Source: Cupriavidus necator
GTDB lineage: Bacteria; Pseudomonadota; Gammaproteobacteria; Burkholderiales; Burkholderiaceae
Direction: 5' to 3'
Length of the DNA: 64,000 bases
NCBI GenBank assembly: GCA_022041995.1
Contig: CP074381.1
Location: forward strand, 2,666,001 to 2,730,000
Position 1 is the stretch's first letter. Every line of letters starts with the position of its first letter. Below, piece after piece: positions 37,860-50,241 of this stretch. The notes under the pieces were generated by a model. That model saw nothing but the letters and a program-made list of their open reading frames with translations, had not been told where the DNA came from and ran no database searches. The translations under genes were made by a program, and so were the position numbers.

Positions 37860-38768
37860 CTAACGCTTGCCCCCGGATCCGCCCGGGGCGGCCGCGGCGG
37901 CACCGCCGCTGGAACGCATGTAGCGGAAGAACTCCGAGTTGGGCTCAAGCACCAGTACGTCGCGCTTGTCGCGGAAGGTGTTGCGGTAAGCCTCCATGCT
38001 GCGCCAGAACTGCGCGAACTGCGGATCGCGGCCAAACGCATCGGCATAGATCTGCGAGGCCTTGGCATCGCCCTGGCCCTTGATCACCTGGGCGTCGCGA
38101 TAGGCCTCGGCCAGCACCACTTCGCGCTGGCGGTCGGCATCGGCGCGGATCTTCTCGCCCTCGGCGGCGCCGGTGGAGCGCAGTTCGTTGGCCACGCGCT
38201 TGCGCTCGGCCTCCATGCGCCGATACACCGATTCGCTGATCGCGGGCAGCAGATCAACGCGCTTGAGGCGCACGTCCAGGATCTCCACGCCTACCGACTT
38301 GGCGTATTCGCTCATGGCGCTGCGGATGGCCTGCATCACCTGCTCGCGCTCGCCGGCGACTACATCGGCCACGGTGCGTTTGCCGAACTCCTCGCGCGCC
38401 ACCGAGTCGATCCGCTGGGTCATGCGGTCCTGCGCGCCGCGCACGTTGCCGCCGAAGGCGACAAAGAACTTGCGCGGATCGGTGATGCGCCATTTGACGA
38501 ACCAGTCCACCACCATGCTCTTCTTCTCGGCGGTCAGGAAACGCTCGCTGGCGGCGCCATCGATGGTCTGCAGGCGGCGGTCCATGAACACCACGTTCTG
38601 GAACGGCGGCGGCAGCTTGAAGTGCAGGCCGGGCTCGCGCACCACCTGCTTGATCTCGCCAAAGGCGAACACCACGGCGTACTGGCGCTGGTCGACCACG
38701 AACAGCATGGACGAGACCACGGCCAGCAGGATGAAAAAGCCAATCGCGAAGGAAATCAGTCGGTTCAT
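37860..38768 (-). CDS. hflC: HflC, modulator of FtsH protease
   Basis: A 302-residue SPFH/prohibitin protein. The N-terminal membrane anchor is MNRLISFAIGFFILLAVVSSML, and the SPFH domain follows with SMLFVVDQRQYAVVFAFGEI. The downstream coiled-coil region is rich in Glu and Arg (GEKIRADADRQREVVLAEAY). It forms with HflK a large inner-membrane complex that encloses and regulates FtsH. It starts 10 bases after hflK. The short tail ends AAAAPGGSGGKR. A terminator follows. Confidence 0.95.
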   Translation of the reverse strand: MNRLISFAIGFFILLAVVSSMLFVVDQRQYAVVFAFGEIKQVVREPGLHFKLPPPFQNVVFMDRRLQTIDGAASERFLTAEKKSMVVDWFVKWRITDPRKFFVAFGGNVRGAQDRMTQRIDSVAREEFGKRTVADVVAGEREQVMQAIRSAMSEYAKSVGVEILDVRLKRVDLLPAISESVYRRMEAERKRVANELRSTGAAEGEKIRADADRQREVVLAEAYRDAQVIKGQGDAKASQIYADAFGRDPQFAQFWRSMEAYRNTFRDKRDVLVLEPNSEFFRYMRSSGGAAAAAPGGSGGKR

Positions 38769-38778
38769 GACGGTCTCC

Positions 38779-40149
38779 TCAGCGCGAGTCGCGGTCGCGG
38801 TTGCGCAGCGATTCGCGCGAACGGATGTCCGTCGATGCATCCGGCGCGGGTGCCGGCGTGCTCGCGGCGCCCGGCTGGCCCGGTTGCGGCGCGGCGCGGC
38901 CGTCGGCCTGCGCCATCAGCTTGTCCAGCGGCAGATAGAGGAGATTGTTGCCCTGGCGCGCGTCCACCAGCACCTTGGTCGAGTTGGTGTAGATCTGCTG
39001 CATGGTTTCCAGATAGATGCGGTCGCGCGTCACCTGCGGCGCCTTGGCATATTCGGTCTGCACCGAACGGAAGCGCGAGGCATCGCCCTCGGCCTGCGCC
39101 ACCACGCGGGAGCGGTAGGCTTCGGACTCCTCCTTCAGGCGCGCCGCGGTACCCTTGGCGCGCGGGAGGATGTCATTGGCATAGGCCTGGCCTTCGCTGA
39201 TCGCGCGCTCGCGGTCCTGGCTGGCCTTGTTGACGTCATCGAATGCGGCCTGCACCTGCTCGGGCGGCTGCACGCTCTGGACGTTCACGGACAGCACGCG
39301 GATACCGGTCTTGTACGCGGTCAGGATGGCCTGGATCGACTTGGCCAGTTGCTGCGCGATCTGTTCGCGGCTCTCGTACAGCACCGCGTCCATCTTGTTG
39401 CGGCCGACGATCTCGCGCACCGAGGTCTCGGCGGCCTGCGTCACCAGTTCTTCATCGCCGCCGCGGTCGGTCTTGTTGAAGAACAGGAATTCGCTGGCGT
39501 CCTGGATCACGTACTGCACGGTAAAGCGCACGTCGATGATGTTCTCGTCCTGCGTCAGCATCGACGAGTCCTTCAGGTTGCTGTCCTTGATCGAGGTGGA
39601 GCGCCCCACCTCGACCGAACGCACGGCCGACAGGTTGACGACCTCGGCCGACTGGACCGGCCAGGGCATGCGCCAGTTGATGCCGGGGCCAGTAGCGTAC
39701 TTGAACTTGCCGAACTGCAGGATCACCGCGGTCTGGCCTTCCTGCACCATGAAGAAGCCGCTGGCCAGCCAGATGCCGACCACGGCCGCCACGATCACGC
39801 CAGCGCCCATGCCCGAGCCCTTGCCCGGCGTGCGCGGGCCGCCAAAGCCCTGGTTGCCGCCGCCGTTGTCCTTGCGGCCGAGCAGGCCATTCAGGCGGCG
39901 GTTGAAGTCGCGCCACAGCTCGTCCAGGTCGGGAGGGCCGCCGTCCTGCTGCGGGCGCTGATTCTGCTGGCGGTTGTCGTCGCGACCATCCTTCTTGTTG
40001 TCGTCGTCGTCCTGACCGTTGCGACCCCAGCGCGGATCGTTCAGCGAGAAGATGGCGCGCAGGCGCTGCCAGCCCGCGCGCAGCGCGAAGCGGCCGCCTG
40101 GTGTCAGGCTCGAATCAGCATTCCGGGGAAACTGGGGCATGAAGTGCAC
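38779..40149 (-). CDS. hflK: HflK, modulator of FtsH protease
   Basis: A 456-residue SPFH/prohibitin protein. The N-terminal cytoplasmic part is acidic, Asn/Gly-rich and disordered, then one membrane segment (GAGVIVAAVVGIWLASGFFM, about 123-142) and the SPFH domain (VQEGQTAVILQFGKF). The C-terminal tail is long. It pairs with HflC and controls FtsH in the inner membrane. The ATG may be at 40149 or 40140 (MPQFPRNADSS); neither has a clear ribosome binding site. A TAGAAT -10 lies about 45 bases upstream. It lies between hflX and hflC, as in other Burkholderiales. Confidence 0.93.
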   Translation of the reverse strand: MHFMPQFPRNADSSLTPGGRFALRAGWQRLRAIFSLNDPRWGRNGQDDDDNKKDGRDDNRQQNQRPQQDGGPPDLDELWRDFNRRLNGLLGRKDNGGGNQGFGGPRTPGKGSGMGAGVIVAAVVGIWLASGFFMVQEGQTAVILQFGKFKYATGPGINWRMPWPVQSAEVVNLSAVRSVEVGRSTSIKDSNLKDSSMLTQDENIIDVRFTVQYVIQDASEFLFFNKTDRGGDEELVTQAAETSVREIVGRNKMDAVLYESREQIAQQLAKSIQAILTAYKTGIRVLSVNVQSVQPPEQVQAAFDDVNKASQDRERAISEGQAYANDILPRAKGTAARLKEESEAYRSRVVAQAEGDASRFRSVQTEYAKAPQVTRDRIYLETMQQIYTNSTKVLVDARQGNNLLYLPLDKLMAQADGRAAPQPGQPGAASTPAPAPDASTDIRSRESLRNRDRDSR

Positions 40150-40281
40150 GGGTCCGGGGAAGTTTGTAACAGGGGGATTCTAGCAGTCATCCGAGCCACT
40201 TTTGGCCAATTCGCGCAATCCCGGCAGCAATCGCACCGGAATTGGGCAGAAGCTCCGGAGGACTGGCGGCGAACTGACTGG

Positions 40282-41544
40282 CTAAAGCCTGCCCGGATTC
40301 CCCGCATCGGGGGCGTCGCTGCCGTCAGCCACGCCGCCATCATCGGCGCTGTCATCATCGCCGGCACCGTCGTAATGCGGCACCTCGGCCAGGCGCGGAT
40401 CATAGGGTTGCGGCTCGGGCGGGCGGCTGGCCAGCCATTGCGCCACCTCGACCACGGCCTCGCGCAGCGCATCCAGGCCGATCCCCTCGCGCGCGCTCAG
40501 GAACACGCGGGTGGGGATACCGTCCTCATCGCGCTCCAGGCGCGGGCCCTGCTCCAACAACTCGGGCGCCGCATCGATCTTGTTCATCACCACGATCTGA
40601 GGGATGTCCAGCGCGTTGATTTCCGCCAGCACGCGGTTGACCTGCTCGATCTGCTCGTGGCGCACCGGGCTCGATGCATCCACCACATGCAGCAGCACGT
40701 CGGCATGCACGGTCTCGTCCAGCGTGGCGCGAAATGCCGCCACCAGCTGCGTCGGCAAGTCGCGGATAAAGCCGACCGTGTCGGACAGCACCACGTTGCC
40801 CAGGCCGTCCAGGAACAACCGGCGCGAGGTGGTATCCAACGTGGCAAAGAGTTGGTCGGCCGCATAGGCGCCCGCCTTGGTCAGCGCGTTGAACAGCGTC
40901 GACTTGCCCGCGTTGGTATAGCCCACCAGCGAAATGCTGAGCGTGTCGTTGCGCGCGCGGGCGCGCCGCTGCGTGCTGTGCTGGCGCTGCAGCCGCGACA
41001 GATCGGACTTGAGCCGCTTGGCGCGCTCGTCCAGCATGCGCCGGTCCAGTTCGAGCTGGCGCTCGCCGGGGCCGCCGCGCATGCCGATGCCGCCCTTCTG
41101 CCGCTCCAGGTGGCTCCACGCGCGAACCAGCCGCGACGCGCGGTACTGGACCTGCGCCAGCTCCACCTGCACCTTGCCGACGTGGCTCTGTGCGCGCTGC
41201 CCGAAGATATCCAGGATCAGGCCGGTGCGGTCGATCACGTGGCGGTTCAGGAAGCGCTCCAGGTTGCGCTGCTGTGCCGGGCTCAGGGCGTGGTTGAACA
41301 CCACCACGTCGGCATCCAGGGCGTCGGCGGCCTCCTTCAGTTCCTCGGCCTTGCCCGAGCCGATAAACAGCGCCGGATCCGGCCGCGAGCGGCGGCCCGT
41401 CAGCGTATGCACTGGCAGCGAGCCGGCGGTAGACGTCAGCAGCGCGAGTTCGCTGAGGCTTTCCTGGAAATCATGCTTGCCGAAGTCGACGCCGACGAGA
41501 ATGGCGCGCGAAGGGGCGGTATTGGAAGTGGCTCTGGGGTCCAA
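40282..41544 (-). CDS. hflX: Ribosome-associated GTPase HflX
   Basis: A 420-residue GTPase with an N-terminal HflX domain (AILVGVDFGKHDFQESL, then GKVQVELAQVQYRASRL and GGPGERQLELDRR) and a G domain with GYTNAGKSTLFN and NKID motifs. HflX splits or rescues stalled 70S ribosomes under stress, such as heat. It follows hfq by 225 bases and precedes hflK by 132. An acidic tail follows the G domain. Start at the ATG 41544 is supported by position but no strong ribosome site is seen. Confidence 0.94.
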   Translation of the reverse strand: MDPRATSNTAPSRAILVGVDFGKHDFQESLSELALLTSTAGSLPVHTLTGRRSRPDPALFIGSGKAEELKEAADALDADVVVFNHALSPAQQRNLERFLNRHVIDRTGLILDIFGQRAQSHVGKVQVELAQVQYRASRLVRAWSHLERQKGGIGMRGGPGERQLELDRRMLDERAKRLKSDLSRLQRQHSTQRRARARNDTLSISLVGYTNAGKSTLFNALTKAGAYAADQLFATLDTTSRRLFLDGLGNVVLSDTVGFIRDLPTQLVAAFRATLDETVHADVLLHVVDASSPVRHEQIEQVNRVLAEINALDIPQIVVMNKIDAAPELLEQGPRLERDEDGIPTRVFLSAREGIGLDALREAVVEVAQWLASRPPEPQPYDPRLAEVPHYDGAGDDDSADDGGVADGSDAPDAGNPGRL

Positions 41545-41769
41545 GGGAGGGCGCGAAAGCGCAGGGAAAAACGGGTTCAGGGGGAAGGCGGGCGGATGTC
41601 GGACACTGTCCTGGCCCCTGCCGGGACAGGCCGCCGCATGATGCGGAACGTGGCGGCAGCGGCGGCTGCATTGGCAACCGCCGGGCCGCGCGGCACCGGG
41701 CGCGATGGCGCACCGGCGCCGGGCATCGATGCGGCGCCGCGGGGCGCCCGCACGATGCCCGCAAGCAGA

Positions 41770-42009
41770 TCAGGCCTCGGCGGCGTCATCCACGCGGAAA
41801 TTGACCGCGCGCGCAGGAACGACAGTGGAAATCGCATGCTTGTAGACCATCTGCGTTACGGTGTTGCGCAGCAGGACGACATACTGGTCGAACGATTCGA
41901 TATTGCCTTGCAGCTTGATGCCATTGACGAGGTAGATGGAAACCGGCACGTGCTCTTTGCGCAGCGCGTTCAGAAACGGGTCTTGTAGCAGTTGCCCTTT
42001 GTTGCTCAT
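41770..42009 (-). CDS. hfq: RNA chaperone Hfq
   Basis: A 79-residue Hfq with the Sm fold: Sm1 [23 protein letters not shown] and Sm2 [19 protein letters not shown], which carries the Sm2 YKHA motif, and an acidic tail (VDDAAEA). It forms a hexamer that pairs sRNAs with mRNAs. Strong Shine-Dalgarno TTGGAG precedes the ATG; the upstream ATG at 42069 is not used. It is in the der-hfq-hflX order. The 225-base gap after the gene is GC-rich and has no recognisable gene; the 213-base gap before it contains short hairpins. Confidence 0.97.
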   Translation of the reverse strand: MSNKGQLLQDPFLNALRKEHVPVSIYLVNGIKLQGNIESFDQYVVLLRNTVTQMVYKHAISTVVPARAVNFRVDDAAEA

Positions 42010-42222
42010 GGCACACTCCAAATTTATAGGTTTAGTGATGAATGATGGGGATGGAAATCCCCGGTTCAAGTCAGTCGGCGCAAAAACGCGCCAGAAAAAA
42101 GATCAAAAACGGTACCAAGTCGGCGTCAATGCACAGGGGAACCCCCCTGCTACCGCAAATTTAGCCGCAGTTCCAAACGAACGCAAACGAAAACTTGCCC
42201 CGCCAGGGATCCGATTCCGGAC

Positions 42223-43566
42223 TCAATCCTTCGAGTCCGCATACGGATTTTTGTTCGTACGGAATTCGATGCGAAGAGGGGTGCCCTTGAGCTTGAATGC
42301 CGTACGGAAACGATTTTCCAGGTAGCGCCGGTAGGTTTCCGCAACGCCCGACAGCGCATTGCCGTGGATCACGATAATGGGCGGATTCGAGCCGCCCTGG
42401 TGCGCGTAGCGCAGCTTGGGCCGCGATGCGCCGACCCGCTTGGGCTGCTGGAATTCCACCGCTTCCTGCAGCACACGCGTGAGCTGCGGCGTCGGCAGCT
42501 TGACCATCGCCGCGGCGAACGCGTCATCGACCGAACGCATCAGCGCGCCAATGCCGGTACGCTCGCGCGCCGAGACAAAATGGAAATTCGCGAAGCTCAG
42601 GAATTGCAGCTTGCGTTCCAGGTCGTGCTTGATGCGGTCGCGGGCATGGCCGTCCAGCCCATCCCATTTATTGACGCCCACCACCAGCGCGCGGCCCGAC
42701 TCCACGATAAAGCCGGCGATATGCGCATCCTGCTCGGAAATATCCTGTTGCGCATCGAGCAGCAGGATCACCACATTGGCATCGGCGATCGACTGCAGCG
42801 TCTTGACCACCGAGAACTTCTCGATCGCCTCGAACACCTTGCCGCGCCTGCGCAAGCCCGCCGTGTCGATCAGCGTGTAGGGCTTGCCGCCGCGCTCGAA
42901 CTCCACGTAAATGGCATCCCGGGTGGTGCCGGGCATGTCGAACGCGATCACGCGCTCTTCACCGATCAGCGTGTTGACCAGCGTGGATTTCCCCACATTG
43001 GGGCGCCCGACGATGGCAATCTTGACGCCCTTGCCTTCGTCCGAAATCTCTTCGGCCAGCTCGGGGCGCTCCTGGACCGCGAGCTCGATGGCCTCGTCGA
43101 CCAGTTCGCTCACGCCGTCGCCGTGGGCCGCGGAGATCGCGTACGGATCGCCCATGCCCAGCTCATAGAAATCGGCCGCCACCGAGGTGTACTTCATGCC
43201 CTCGGCCTTGTTGACCGCCAGCATGATGCGCCGGCCGGTCTTGCGCAGGTAGTCGGCAATGGCACGGTCCTGCGGCGCCAGGCCCAGGCGGCCGTCGACG
43301 ATGAAGATCACCACGTCGGCCTCGACCACGGCCTGCTTGGTCTGCTTGGCCATCTCGGCGACGATGCCTTCCTTGACCACCGGCTCAAAGCCGCCGGTAT
43401 CGATGGCAATGAACGGACGTTCGCCGATGCGCCCTTCCCCGTAATGGCGGTCGCGCGTCAGGCCCGGCAGGTCGGCGACAAGGGCGTCGCGCGATCGGGT
43501 CATGCGGTTGAATAGCGTCGACTTGCCCACATTGGGGCGGCCGACAAGTGCGATAACTGGTTTCAT
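42223..43566 (-). CDS. der: Ribosome biogenesis GTPase Der (EngA)
   Basis: A 447-residue GTPase with two tandem G domains. The first has [12 protein letters not shown] at residues 9-20 and the second [12 protein letters not shown] near residue 188, and a C-terminal KH-like domain follows. Der is needed for 50S subunit assembly. The start at 43566 ([14 protein letters not shown]) is the usual one; the upstream ATG at 43644 is not. It lies between bamB and hfq on the minus strand. Two GC-rich hairpins precede it in the leader. Confidence 0.97.
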   Translation of the reverse strand: MKPVIALVGRPNVGKSTLFNRMTRSRDALVADLPGLTRDRHYGEGRIGERPFIAIDTGGFEPVVKEGIVAEMAKQTKQAVVEADVVIFIVDGRLGLAPQDRAIADYLRKTGRRIMLAVNKAEGMKYTSVAADFYELGMGDPYAISAAHGDGVSELVDEAIELAVQERPELAEEISDEGKGVKIAIVGRPNVGKSTLVNTLIGEERVIAFDMPGTTRDAIYVEFERGGKPYTLIDTAGLRRRGKVFEAIEKFSVVKTLQSIADANVVILLLDAQQDISEQDAHIAGFIVESGRALVVGVNKWDGLDGHARDRIKHDLERKLQFLSFANFHFVSARERTGIGALMRSVDDAFAAAMVKLPTPQLTRVLQEAVEFQQPKRVGASRPKLRYAHQGGSNPPIIVIHGNALSGVAETYRRYLENRFRTAFKLKGTPLRIEFRTNKNPYADSKD

Positions 43567-43629
43567 GCAATAAACGGAAACGGGGGCCGGCACGCCGCCC
43601 CCGGTAACTCCGGAGTCAATGGATCCGAC

Positions 43630-43660
43630 GGCAGGCCGCGCCACCTGGGCGCGGCCTGCC
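43630..43660. other. 13-bp perfect hairpin between bamB and der
   Basis: GGCAGGCCGCGCC with its complement and a 5-base loop (ACCTG). It has no T run, so it is not a classical terminator. Another GC-rich repeat (43577-43597) is close by. It may separate bamB from der expression. Confidence 0.6.
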
Positions 43661-43784
43661 GCTTGTCCTGTCGGGCGCGGCGCCGGGTCAACGGACCCGC
43701 TGCAATTGCCGCGCTAAGGATCATGCTACCGGATTCGGCGCTGACCGTACCGACAGGTGTACGGCAGCGCGCATTGGATGCCTG

Positions 43785-44960
43785 TCAGCCAGGCTGGAAA
43801 CCGTAGACGTCGCCGTCGCGGGTCTGGATTACCATGGTCTGCCCCGCCACCACGGGCGCGGCGGTGATGGCACTGCCATCGGTCTTCATGCGTGCGATGA
43901 CCTGGCCATCTTCGCGCGACAGGAAGTGTACATAACCTTCAAAGTCGCCCATTACCACCGAGCGGCCCAGGGCCAGCGGCGCGCCCAGGCGGCGGTTGCG
44001 CAGGTCGTTGTTCTTCCAGCGCTCGTTGCCGTTCTGGCGGTCGAAGGCATGCACGACCGACTGCTCGTCGCTGGCGTAAATCGCATTGTCATCCTGCGCC
44101 GGGCCGCTCGGCGACGAGAAATCCTTGCCCCACTGCGGCTGGCCGCTGGCCAGTTCCAGGCAGGCCACCCGGCCCTGGAAGGTAGTGGCGCAGACCTGGC
44201 GCCCGCTCACCATCGGCAGGCCGGTGACATCGTTCAGGCGCTCGATCTCCGACACGCCCTTCGGGTACGAGACCGCGCTCTCCCAGCGCAGCACGCCGTT
44301 GCCCGGCGTCAGCACGCCCAGCTTGCCGCCGGGGAAGCCCATCACGATGCCGTCGCCGGCAAACACCATCCCCATCGACGCACGCAGGTTCAGCGGCGTC
44401 TGCGAACGCTGGTAGATCCAGCGGCGCTCGCCGGTCCCGGCGTCCAGACCGAATACGCGCGTGTCGGTGGTGCGCACCACCACCAGTCCGTTGCCGACCA
44501 GCGGCGCCGACAGCACCTCGCCGTTGACCTGCTTCTTCCAGATCTGCTTGCCGCTGGCGTCAAAGGCATAGATGGCGCCCTTCTCGCCGGCGACCGCCGT
44601 CACCGAGCCATCGCTGCCCGGGCCCGAGGTCAGGTCCAGGTCGGCCTTGGCCTTCCACAGCACGCGCCCGCTGGCGCCTTCCAGCGCCATCACGTTGCCG
44701 TTGTTGGACGACACGTAGACGTTATTGCCCGCCGCGGCAGGCTGCATCGAATAGGGGCCGCTCTTGCCCACGTCGGCCTTCCAGGCCTGGCGCACCGACA
44801 GCGTGCCCGAGACTGGCTTGAGTTCGGCGGGCGGGTGCTTGTTTTCCTTGCTGAACAGCGAGCAGCCGCCCAGTGTGGCCAGGCAGGCAACCGCCACCAG
44901 CGCACGGGTCATGGTGCGGGCGGGCTGGCGATGTACGGCACGGGAAAGCACTGACGTCAT
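43785..44960 (-). CDS. bamB: Outer membrane assembly lipoprotein BamB
   Basis: A 391-residue protein. The lipobox LATLGGC (Cys at about residue 33) follows a hydrophobic stretch, so the protein is lipidated and anchored to the outer membrane. The rest forms an eight-bladed beta-propeller with WD-like repeats ([36 protein letters not shown]). It helps the BamA machine fold outer-membrane proteins. Start at ATG 44960; a later ATG (44912) would shorten the signal. It follows the yfgM-like gene by 68 bases and precedes der. Confidence 0.93.
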   Translation of the reverse strand: MTSVLSRAVHRQPARTMTRALVAVACLATLGGCSLFSKENKHPPAELKPVSGTLSVRQAWKADVGKSGPYSMQPAAAGNNVYVSSNNGNVMALEGASGRVLWKAKADLDLTSGPGSDGSVTAVAGEKGAIYAFDASGKQIWKKQVNGEVLSAPLVGNGLVVVRTTDTRVFGLDAGTGERRWIYQRSQTPLNLRASMGMVFAGDGIVMGFPGGKLGVLTPGNGVLRWESAVSYPKGVSEIERLNDVTGLPMVSGRQVCATTFQGRVACLELASGQPQWGKDFSSPSGPAQDDNAIYASDEQSVVHAFDRQNGNERWKNNDLRNRRLGAPLALGRSVVMGDFEGYVHFLSREDGQVIARMKTDGSAITAAPVVAGQTMVIQTRDGDVYGFQPG

Positions 44961-45028
44961 AGGGTTACGGTCCTGTTTATACGATCCGCTGGATATGCGG
45001 TGTTTGCACGCGCTCGGGAGCGGCCGGA

Positions 45029-45661
45029 TCAGGCCGTGCCCAGCGCATCGAGCTTGAACTGGATGATCTGGCGCATCGCCGGCTCGCCCTGGCCCAGCTT
45101 GTCCAGCGCCTTGCGATAGGCCGTGCGCGCATCGTCGCGCTTGTCCTGCGCGGCGAGCAGGTCGCCGCGTCGGTCGGCATACAGCGCGGCAAACGCGGCC
45201 GGCGGCTCGTCCTTGAGCAGCGCCAGGCCCTGGTCATAGGCCTTCTCGTCCAGCAGCACGCCGGCCAGGCGCACGCGCGCCAGGTGCGAATACTCCTGGT
45301 CGCCATGGTCGATGGCCCACTGCAACTGGCTCTTGGCCGCGGCGAGGTCGCCCGCATCGTACAGCACGCGGCCCGCGACCAGCGCGCTCATCTGCCCATA
45401 GGCAGTGCGGCCGAACTTGGCTTCCAGGTCGGTCGCGGCGCGCTTGATGCGCTCGATATCGCGCGCTTCGGCGGCTTTGAGCACCTGCTCATACAGCACG
45501 GCGGCTTCGCCCGCCTGCTTGCGTTCCCAATACTTCCAGCCATTCCAGCCGGCAAACGCCAGCAGCGCGATGATCAGCACCCAGGTCAGCGCATTGCCGT
45601 ACTGGCGCCACCAGGCCTTCAGATTCTCAAGCTGTTCCTGTTCTTCTAGATCGTAAGCCAT
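45029..45661 (-). CDS. yfgM: YfgM-like tetratricopeptide protein (SecYEG ancillary subunit)
   Basis: A 210-residue protein. A short acidic cytoplasmic N-terminus ([20 protein letters not shown]) is followed by one membrane anchor ([20 protein letters not shown]) and TPR-like repeats in the periplasmic part ([40 protein letters not shown]). YfgM in E. coli associates with the SecYEG translocon and PpiD and helps periplasmic chaperone transfer. The gene is between hisS and bamB, the same place as in enteric genomes. Confidence 0.9.
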   Translation of the reverse strand: MAYDLEEQEQLENLKAWWRQYGNALTWVLIIALLAFAGWNGWKYWERKQAGEAAVLYEQVLKAAEARDIERIKRAATDLEAKFGRTAYGQMSALVAGRVLYDAGDLAAAKSQLQWAIDHGDQEYSHLARVRLAGVLLDEKAYDQGLALLKDEPPAAFAALYADRRGDLLAAQDKRDDARTAYRKALDKLGQGEPAMRQIIQFKLDALGTA

Positions 45662-45743
45662 GTCGAGGCAATCACCTGCGTGGGTTGGATACTTGTGTAA
45701 TCGGGTTGCGGCGAGCCGCCGCGCGCATGGCGGCGGCGCACCG

Positions 45744-47123
45744 TTATTCGCTGGCGCCGACCATGGCGTCGATCAGGTAGTCGACCAGGCCTTCGGCCGG
45801 CACGGTGGCCTGCTGCCCACCGCCTTCGGCCTGCTCGCGCTGGCGAAGTTCCTTGACCTGGGCCACGCCGGCAGCCACTTCGTCGTCGCCAATGATAACG
45901 GCATAGGCCGCGCCGCTTGCGTCCGCGCGCTTCATCTGCGACTTGAAGCTGCCGCCCTTGCCGTCGGGGCTGGCGTGCAGCACCACGTCCAGGCCCGCGT
46001 CGCGCAGCCGTTCCGCGGCGATCATCGCCTGCTGTGCGGCGGCTTCGCCCTGGTGCACCAGATAGACGTCGCAGCCCACCGCTTCGGGCACCACGCCTTC
46101 TTCGCGGATCAGCTCGATGATGCGCTCGATGCCCATGGCCCAGCCGCAGGCCGGTGCCGGCTTGCCGCCCATCTGCGCGATCAGCGGGTCATAGCGCCCG
46201 CCGCCGGCGATGGTGCCCTGCGCGCCCAGCTTGTCGGTGATCCACTCGAACACCGTCAGGTTGTAGTAGTCCAGGCCGCGCACCAGGCGCGGGTTGATCT
46301 TGAACGGGATGTTGTTGGCCTTGAGCAGGCGCTGCACGCCCTCGAAGTGCGCCAGCGACTCTTCGCCCAGGAAGTCGATCAGTTTGGGCGCGTTGGCCGC
46401 CATCTCCTGCAGCGCCGGGTTCTTGGTGTCCAGCACGCGCAGCGGGTTGGTGTACAGGCGGCGCTTGCTGTCGTCGTCCAGGATGTCCTGGAAGCCTTCC
46501 AGGTACTTGATCAGCTGTTCGCGGTGCGCGGCGCGTTCATCGGCCTGCCCCAGCGAATTGAGCTCCAGGCGCACGCCAATCAGGCCCAGGTCGTCCCACA
46601 GTCGCTGGCACATCAGGATGATTTCCGCATCCACGTCCGGGCCGGCAAAGCCCAGTGCCTCGGCGCCGAGCTGGTGGAACTGGCGATAGCGGCCGCGCTG
46701 CGGGCGCTCGTGGCGGAACATCGGGCCGGTGTACCACAGGCGCTTGGGGCCGTCGTACAGCAGGTTGTGCTCGATGGTGGCGCGCACGGCTGCGGCAGTG
46801 CCTTCCGGGCGCAGCGTCAGCTGCTCGCCGTTGAGCGAATCGGTGAAGGAGTACATCTCCTTCTCGACGATGTCGGTGACCTCGCCGATGCCGCGCACGA
46901 ACAGCTGCGTAGGCTCGACAATGGGCGTGCGGATCTGCTGGTAGCCGTAGGCGCGCAGCATGGCGCGCGCGGCATTCTCGAAATGCTCCCACAGCGGCGC
47001 GTCCGCCGGCAGCATGTCGTTCATGCCCTTCACGCCCTGCAGGGCCTTGGCGGGGCGCACCTTCGGTTCGGTCTTCGGTTCGGTCTTGGCGCCTGCGGCG
47101 GCCACGTTCTCGGATTGCGTCAT
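45744..47123 (-). CDS. hisS: Histidyl-tRNA synthetase
   Basis: A 459-residue class II synthetase with an N-terminal extension (about 30 residues, Ala/Lys/Pro-rich). The core shows [17 protein letters not shown], motif 2 ([20 protein letters not shown]), the HisA-like [14 protein letters not shown], and motif 3 near [12 protein letters not shown]. It charges tRNA-His. It lies between ispG and yfgM in the conserved block. The N-terminal extension is longer than in E. coli HisRS (424). Confidence 0.96.
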   Translation of the reverse strand: MTQSENVAAAGAKTEPKTEPKVRPAKALQGVKGMNDMLPADAPLWEHFENAARAMLRAYGYQQIRTPIVEPTQLFVRGIGEVTDIVEKEMYSFTDSLNGEQLTLRPEGTAAAVRATIEHNLLYDGPKRLWYTGPMFRHERPQRGRYRQFHQLGAEALGFAGPDVDAEIILMCQRLWDDLGLIGVRLELNSLGQADERAAHREQLIKYLEGFQDILDDDSKRRLYTNPLRVLDTKNPALQEMAANAPKLIDFLGEESLAHFEGVQRLLKANNIPFKINPRLVRGLDYYNLTVFEWITDKLGAQGTIAGGGRYDPLIAQMGGKPAPACGWAMGIERIIELIREEGVVPEAVGCDVYLVHQGEAAAQQAMIAAERLRDAGLDVVLHASPDGKGGSFKSQMKRADASGAAYAVIIGDDEVAAGVAQVKELRQREQAEGGGQQATVPAEGLVDYLIDAMVGASE

Positions 47124-47162
47124 TCTGTTCTTGTCAGGCTGCTGGCACCCGGCCGGTCCGGC

Positions 47163-48455
<1,293 letters not shown>

Positions 48456-48503
48456 AGCGTTACCACCTTGCAAAGACGCACCTTGCCGCACCTTGCGCCC
48501 GCG

Positions 48504-49469
48504 TCAGGGCAGCGTCAGGCGCGCCACGTTGTTGCGGTTGGCTGCCTTCAGGTCGACCGGCGTGCCATTGCGCGTCAGCGACTCGACGCCCTTGACGTTG
48601 CCGATCACCACCTTGTACGGGGCGGTGCCGCCACCGGCCATGGTCTGGCCAGCCTTGGCGGTACCGCCCATGACGATCTTGCCGCTATTGTCCCGGATCT
48701 CATACCAGGTATCGGCGGCAAAACGGATCTGCAGTTCACCCGCGCCTGCTGCCGCAACCGGCGCCGTGGCAGCAGCAGGCGCGGAAGCGGCTGCAGGCGC
48801 CATCGCGGCCGCGGGGGCTGCCGCGGCACTGGCCGGAGCGGTTTCGGCAGACGGCGCCGGCGAATCGCTGGCGGCCATGACCGGCGGCAGCGCCGCCGTC
48901 ACGGTGCCGGCTTCCGTGCTCCGGATCACGGCAGGCGCTTCAGCCGTTACGGTCTCGGCAGCGCTGCTGCGCGCGTCGATCCATGCGCGGATATGGTCAA
49001 GCCCGAACCAGCCGCCCGCGGCCACCAACACGGCCACCAGCGCCAGCCAGACCCAGCGACCGCCGTTGCCGCCCGAGCGGAAGCGGTTGCGGTCGTCGAA
49101 GGCCGCGTTGATGCCACCCTCGCGCTGCCTGGCAATTTCCGCCACCTGCGCCACCGGGCGCGGCTGGAATCGTGCCAGCAACGGGTCGATGTCGACGTGC
49201 AGCATGCGCGCATAGGCACGCATCACGCCCTTGGCGAAGGTCACGTCGGGCAGTGCCTGCAGGCTGCCGGCCTCGATCGCGCGCAGCTTGCCTGCAGCCA
49301 CCTTCAGCCGCGCGCTGACGTCTTCCACCGACATCCGCTGCGCCTCGCGCTCGCGCGCCAGCGCTGCGCCGATCTCGCGTGCGGCAGCTTCGCGTTCTCC
49401 TTCGTGCGCGCCCCCGCCGACTTGTTGCGTCGGTACGGCCTGGCCTGCGGCGCGGTCGTGCTCACTCAT
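48504..49469 (-). CDS. rodZ: RodZ-like helix-turn-helix membrane protein
   Basis: A 321-residue protein. An N-terminal Xre-type helix-turn-helix (MSVEDVSARLKVAAGKLRAIEAG, about residues 46-70) is followed by one membrane segment (VWLALVAVLVAAGGWFGLD, about 134-152), an Ala-rich linker and a C-terminal DUF4115 domain. RodZ links MreB to the membrane in cell-shape control. It overlaps the pilW stop by eight bases and precedes ispG by 48. Most of the linker is low-complexity. Confidence 0.9.
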   Translation of the reverse strand: MSEHDRAAGQAVPTQQVGGGAHEGEREAAAREIGAALAREREAQRMSVEDVSARLKVAAGKLRAIEAGSLQALPDVTFAKGVMRAYARMLHVDIDPLLARFQPRPVAQVAEIARQREGGINAAFDDRNRFRSGGNGGRWVWLALVAVLVAAGGWFGLDHIRAWIDARSSAAETVTAEAPAVIRSTEAGTVTAALPPVMAASDSPAPSAETAPASAAAAPAAAMAPAAASAPAAATAPVAAAGAGELQIRFAADTWYEIRDNSGKIVMGGTAKAGQTMAGGGTAPYKVVIGNVKGVESLTRNGTPVDLKAANRNNVARLTLP

Positions 49470-50241
49470 CCCATGCTCCTTGTTCGTAGGCGGTCAACTC
49501 ACGCGAGTCGGGGAAGCGGCTGCGCAGTTGCGCCCCAAGCGCATCCTGCGTGCGGCTGTCGCCCTGACGGTGGGCAATGCGTGCTCCCAGCCAGAGGGAT
49601 TGCGCATTGACAAATTGGCTGTTGTTGACGCGCTGGACATACTGCCCGGCCTGCGCGAAGTCGCCGCGCCGGTAGAAGACCAGCGCGAGGTTGGTGTTGG
49701 CCACCGGGTTGTTGCGGTCGTAGCCGAGCGCGGCCTTCAGGTTCTTTTCCGCTTCGGCGCTGTGGCCCTGGCGCAGCTCGCACGCGCCCAGGCTGATCAG
49801 CGGCTTGGCGGGGCCGCCTGCGGACGGCGCCGACATCGCCCGCTGCAGCATCGGCGCGGCCTCGCCGTAGCGCCCTTCCTGGCACAGGAACCAGCCGTAG
49901 TTATTGAGCAGGTCGCCGTCGTTGGCACGCATCGACACCGCCGTGCGGAAGCTGTCGTCGGCCAGCGTCCGCTCATTCATGTTCATGTAGATCAGCGCGC
50001 GCACATGGTAGGCGTCGGCGAGCGTCGGATCGATGGCAATGGCCTGCTTGATCTCGTCAAGGGCGACCGCGTTCTGGCCGGCCTCAAGGTAGTTGGTGGC
50101 CAGCTGCAGCCGGATGCCGGCGCGGCGCCTTGCATCGGTCTGGTCAGAAGCGGTCTGGGGATCCTGCGCTGGCGCATGCGGCAGCTGGCAGCCGGACAAC
50201 ATCAGCAGCCCCAGCAGGGCCGCAGCGATCAGACGGATCAT
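49462..50241 (-). CDS. pilW: Type IV pilus biogenesis/stability lipoprotein PilW/PilF
   Basis: A 259-residue protein starting [20 protein letters not shown] with a lipobox LSGC at residues 15-18, so it is an outer-membrane lipoprotein. TPR repeats follow ([40 protein letters not shown]). PilF/PilW is needed for correct secretin assembly. The ATG overlaps the rlmN stop (ATGA), so translation is coupled. The gene ends within the rodZ start. The nearby pil machinery itself is not in this window. Confidence 0.9.
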   Translation of the reverse strand: MIRLIAAALLGLLMLSGCQLPHAPAQDPQTASDQTDARRRAGIRLQLATNYLEAGQNAVALDEIKQAIAIDPTLADAYHVRALIYMNMNERTLADDSFRTAVSMRANDGDLLNNYGWFLCQEGRYGEAAPMLQRAMSAPSAGGPAKPLISLGACELRQGHSAEAEKNLKAALGYDRNNPVANTNLALVFYRRGDFAQAGQYVQRVNNSQFVNAQSLWLGARIAHRQGDSRTQDALGAQLRSRFPDSRELTAYEQGAWDE